From NCBI RefSeq assembly GCF_000427335.1, contig NZ_ATMR01000094.1, positions 91,036 to 155,035 on the forward strand: 64,000 bases of DNA, read 5' to 3'. The translations under genes and the position numbers were made by a program. The stretch's first letter is position 1; the number at the start of each line of letters is the position of its first letter. The notes under the pieces were generated by a model. That model made no database searches. It was not told the origin of the DNA and saw only the letters and a program-made list of their open reading frames with translations. Positions 61,091-64,000 of this stretch are shown one piece after another. This DNA comes from Winogradskyella psychrotolerans RS-3. Lineage in GTDB: Bacteria > Bacteroidota > Bacteroidia > Flavobacteriales > Flavobacteriaceae.

Positions 61091-63511
61091 TCAGTTCTGT
61101 TCGCCAATTTTTCCATTCACTCCTATAAGAATTGGCTTCTTAGAAATATAAATTAATGGTTCTTTAGTATCTGTTTTTTGAGCATTAACATTAAGTTTGG
61201 GATTCTTTTTTAATAAATCAATTGCTTTATCAGATGAAATTGATTTTCCTTCATTAAAGAATTTTGCATTGGTCTTTGCCATTCTAATTATAAAATCTAA
61301 AGTTGATTCAGGGGCTGGAGGTGGAGGCGGTAAATTATCCATTTTCACTTCTGTACCATAACTATTATAATATGTGGTTTTACCATGGCTTGTGGTGTAA
61401 TAAAATGTTTCACCATTAATAGCTATAGTACCTTGCAGGTCATCAGGGATTTCAATAACTTCAAGAACTTCTCCTTCTGTTGTTGTCGCTGTTCCTACTT
61501 TATCCGGATTTGCCTTCATATAAGCATCAGTAGCCTTTTTCATTTTAGCTTCTTGCTCTGGCGTTGCATTATTAGGAATTGGTGGAGGCGGCGGAATTTT
61601 ATTAATATCTACTGTTTTACCATATTTATCAAAATAGGTTGTTTTTCCGTTTTGCTGTGTAAAGTAATAGTTAACTCCGTTGATTTCTATTGGACCTTGT
61701 TTTAGTTGGGTGTCCTTTGGCTCAATATAAGTCGCTGAACCCATCGTTACCTTCCATGGTGATTTTACTATAGTATCTCTATTTTTATATTCTTTTAATG
61801 ATTTTTCTTTTTCAATTTTAGCTTCTTCAAGCGTTAAGCCAGCATAAAGATTGAAATGTTTAGAAGGTAAACCGGATTTTTCTTGATTTTCTAAGTAGCC
61901 AATGGAAGAAGACCAAATATCTGCATTTCTTAATTCCTCCTGTACTTTTTGAGCAAAACTTAAGCTGTCGTTATACTCAATTAAAACAGATGCAAAAGCA
62001 AAATCTCTACGTTCTTCAATAGTAAGGTCTTTGTTGATTTTAATCGCAACATTAGCTAAATCTGCAAACTCAACTGGCATATCATTTAAAATAATACTGT
62101 TATCTTTTTTGATTAGTATTTCAACAGGCTTTATAGTCGTTGTATTCTGAGGCTTAGCTGGTGGAGGTGGAGGTGGTCCTTGAGGAAAAGCCGCTGCTGT
62201 TTTTTTCTGTTCATCAGTCATGATATTATAGATATGCTTGTACTTATCTAAATCTCTTTGTTTTACAATAGGATACTCCTTTATTTTACCGTTATTAGCA
62301 CTTGCTTTTGCCATAGCGGTATTTATTTTTTTAGCCCAAGCATTGTATTCTTCAACTTGTTTTGCTGTTGCTTTTTCTTGTTCGCTATCTTTTACTACAA
62401 GACCTGGAAACGGAAATTCAATAGATTGATCTTCTTGTTGGGTTGACATTCTTTTATATATCTCTGAGAATTTTATAAAGTCTTGTTCGTTAATAGGTGG
62501 ATAGAATGTGGCATCGTCTGAAAGTTTTGTGCTTTCACTATGTATCTTTTTAGCCCAAGCATTATAAGCGGAAATTTCTTTTTCTGTTAATGGTTTTTCT
62601 TGAGCTACAATACTATTATTTTGAAGCTTTTCTTTTTCTTGTATAACTTCAACTCGTTCAGCAAAACTGTAAAAAAGAATCGCAATAATTGGCAATACTA
62701 ATACCGTACTTAGCCAAACTCTGGTTTTTGATGTTTGTGTTTTCATAACTGTAAATCGTTTTTTGATTGATGAATAATTGATGGCACTCGATAGTTGATG
62801 ATTTTGAGTGTTTGATGAAAATTGTAATAGAATATGTTGATAAACTTTAGTGTCCGTTCCTTGTTCTAAAACGGCTTGGTCTGCTAAAAATTCATGATTA
62901 AGTTTTACATGATGTTTCAAAATGTAAATTAAGGGATGAAACCAAAATATAACTTGAAGTACCTCTAGAATAATAATGTCTAAACTGTGTAATTGCCTAG
63001 CGTGGGTTTCTTCGTGAAGTAAGACTTCTTTCGGAATGTTATCAGATTCATACCTTGTTTTATTAAAAAAGATATATCTAAAAAAGGAATGTGGAATTGT
63101 ATTTTCATGCAGTAAAACATAAATAAAAGAGCGCTTTTTGATGTTGTCATTCTTAGAAATACGTCGTTGCATTTTTATAAGATTTACAATAAACCGTGAA
63201 GCAAACATTAAAACGCCAAATCCGTAAATTAACCAAAGTGTGGTTTCTAAATTAAAGAAAGGGGCTTCTTCAATGGTTACATCTTCTAATACTAATTCCA
63301 TTGGAAAAAATACAGGTGCGGTTTCTGATGTGGCAATTACAGGTTCTATATATTCTGTTATGGTTAAGGTAGGAATTACTAATGCCAAGATCAAAACACT
63401 TAGTAGATAAAAACGTTTAAGGCGGTGCATATTCTGACGTTCTAAAAAGAGCACATAGACTAACCAAAACACAAATAAGCATGCGGAAAATTTTAATAAG
63501 TACGTTTCCAT
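61091..63511 (-). CDS. M56 family (BlaR1-like) membrane metallopeptidase (second copy)
   Basis: An 806-aa membrane protease. Membrane segments in residues ~1-130 and a helix at ~265-285 frame the zinc site HEETH (His166, His170) and the second zinc-ligand region (NHEFLADQA). The extracytoplasmic part carries two similar Tyr/Pro modules (YYFTQQNGKTTYFDKYG...PPPPP and YYTTSHGKTTYYNSYG...PPPPP) and Lys/Ala-rich NAWAKKI repeats; it differs entirely from the TonB-C modules of the first copy. It ends at a TGA (61091); the frame downstream may be its lost tail. Follows blaI by 2 nt. Confidence 0.9.
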   Translation of the reverse strand: METYLLKFSACLFVFWLVYVLFLERQNMHRLKRFYLLSVLILALVIPTLTITEYIEPVIATSETAPVFFPMELVLEDVTIEEAPFFNLETTLWLIYGFGVLMFASRFIVNLIKMQRRISKNDNIKKRSFIYVLLHENTIPHSFFRYIFFNKTRYESDNIPKEVLLHEETHARQLHSLDIIILEVLQVIFWFHPLIYILKHHVKLNHEFLADQAVLEQGTDTKVYQHILLQFSSNTQNHQLSSAINYSSIKKRFTVMKTQTSKTRVWLSTVLVLPIIAILFYSFAERVEVIQEKEKLQNNSIVAQEKPLTEKEISAYNAWAKKIHSESTKLSDDATFYPPINEQDFIKFSEIYKRMSTQQEDQSIEFPFPGLVVKDSEQEKATAKQVEEYNAWAKKINTAMAKASANNGKIKEYPIVKQRDLDKYKHIYNIMTDEQKKTAAAFPQGPPPPPPAKPQNTTTIKPVEILIKKDNSIILNDMPVEFADLANVAIKINKDLTIEERRDFAFASVLIEYNDSLSFAQKVQEELRNADIWSSSIGYLENQEKSGLPSKHFNLYAGLTLEEAKIEKEKSLKEYKNRDTIVKSPWKVTMGSATYIEPKDTQLKQGPIEINGVNYYFTQQNGKTTYFDKYGKTVDINKIPPPPPIPNNATPEQEAKMKKATDAYMKANPDKVGTATTTEGEVLEVIEIPDDLQGTIAINGETFYYTTSHGKTTYYNSYGTEVKMDNLPPPPPAPESTLDFIIRMAKTNAKFFNEGKSISSDKAIDLLKKNPKLNVNAQKTDTKEPLIYISKKPILIGVNGKIGEQN

Positions 63512-63513
63512 AA

Positions 63514-63879
63514 TTATCGGTTTTTAATTTCTGTATCTATGATTTTCTTTAACGCCTCTAACTCTTCGGTTGTTAAATCTGTTTTACGCGTAAAGAATGA
63601 TGCAAATTGCGAAGCACTATCATTAAAAAAGGTTTTAATGAGCCCATTAACATGCTTAGAAAAATAATCTTCCTTTTTTACTAGCGGAAAATACTCTCTC
63701 GATTTACCGTGCGTTTTATAATCTACAAAGCCTTTTCCTATCATGCGTTTTAGTAAGGTCGCAATAGTTGTGGTGGCTGGTTTTGGCTCTGGGTAGATGT
63801 CTAACAAATCTTTCATAAAAGCTTTTTCTAGCTTCCAGAGGTGTTGCATTAGTTGTTCTTCGGTTTTTGAAAGTTGCAT
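63514..63879 (-). CDS. BlaI/MecI/CopY family repressor (second copy)
   Basis: A 121-aa winged-helix repressor (LSKTEEQLMQHLWKLEKAFM, PATTTIATLLKRMIGKGFVD, REYFPLV), related to the copy at 27473-27838. It is the first gene of an operon with the M56 peptidase. Two palindromic operators of the CTACAnnTGTAG type cover its promoter, the recognised BlaI-class site. Confidence 0.94.
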   Translation of the reverse strand: MQLSKTEEQLMQHLWKLEKAFMKDLLDIYPEPKPATTTIATLLKRMIGKGFVDYKTHGKSREYFPLVKKEDYFSKHVNGLIKTFFNDSASQFASFFTRKTDLTTEELEALKKIIDTEIKNR

Positions 63880-63900
63880 GCTCTACGTTTTTAGAATTAA

Positions 63901-63944
63901 CTCTACAAATGTAGAGTATATATTTTAATTCTACAAGTGTAGAG
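63901..63944 (-). promoter_or_regulatory. blaI promoter with two BlaI operators
   Basis: Operators CTCTAC-AAAT-GTAGAG (63901-63916, perfect) and TTCTAC-AAGT-GTAGAG (63929-63944, one mismatch) lie exactly on the minus-strand promoter: -7 TACATTTG is 63906-63913 and -33 TTG is 63934-63936 with a 20-nt gap. Autorepression is therefore strongly supported. Confidence 0.9.
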
Positions 63945-64000
63945 TTGGGATTAAGTGTATGAATACTTTTATTAAGTGATTAGTTTTGGGTGATTTAAAA

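Noticed and set aside
1..64000. CRISPR arrays, rRNA genes or prophage
   Set aside because: No regularly spaced repeats beyond the two 19-bp copies at 26657, no rRNA sequence and no phage structural genes seen.

Overview
The window is AT-rich chromosomal DNA from a member of the Bacteroidota, almost certainly a marine-type Flavobacteriaceae. Evidence: promoters of the TTG ... TAnnTTTG type, weak or absent Shine-Dalgarno sites, many SPII lipoproteins, type IX secretion (T9SS) C-terminal sorting domains ending in KFIKN, an S16 protein with a long acidic tail, and a DnaE with a fused N-terminal proofreading exonuclease. I cannot name the genus from sequence alone.

Layout. 0-7.4 kb: rpsP (minus), a calcium-binding-repeat lipoprotein, a PA2169-type four-helix protein and dnaE, which carries a one-base frameshift in an A run. 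7.4-10.9 kb: an accessory pocket. It holds a very AT-rich candidate nuclease gene split by an in-frame TAA and bounded by an 11-bp perfect inverted repeat, an SseB-TPR gene and an SdpI-like gene, with two diverged copies of one intergenic element. 10.9-14.4 kb: a TetR regulon (TetR, SDR, two tandem lipoprotein alpha/beta hydrolases) with two palindromic operators. 14.4-16.4 kb: trxA, a DUF58 gene and tRNA-Asp. 16.4-20.6 kb: minus-strand envelope genes including a CsgG-like/DUF6175 operon. 20.6-26.8 kb: a membrane LuxR-TPR regulator, a 57-aa exported protein that lies in a long non-coding stretch, and a TPR histidine kinase/response regulator pair followed by tandem 22-bp repeats and a possible small RNA.

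26.8-32 kb: a DUF456 gene and a BlaI/M56-peptidase operon with tandem BlaI operators and a repeated TonB-C-like module. 32-38 kb: a GT2 glycosyltransferase and flippase-like membrane protein (frameshifted), an outer-membrane barrel, ruvC (frameshifted), hemW, a cyclase-family enzyme and DUF4230. 38-42.5 kb: an exported TPR-CHAT (caspase-like) protein convergent on an ECF sigma/membrane anti-sigma pair. 42.5-56 kb: a same-direction run of envelope genes: DUF4412, lipoproteins, a beta-helix T9SS protein, DUF4870 and two tandem giant T9SS propeller proteins. 56-59.5 kb: mmcQ/yjbR, PhnA-like, STAS, DUF4440 and DUF4407 genes. 59.5-64 kb: an intact IS3-family element (with 4-bp target duplication and A AAAAAG slippery site) inside a gene remnant, then a second BlaI/M56 pair (minus) with two CTACA..TGTAG operators.

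The most interesting new-biology candidate is the CHAT protease-sigma-anti-sigma arrangement: topology suggests a periplasmic caspase-like enzyme beside a sigma factor held by a membrane anti-sigma. A cross-cutting caution is that three conserved genes (dnaE, ruvC, flippase) each break at a short A homopolymer, which looks more like residual indel error in the assembly than biology.
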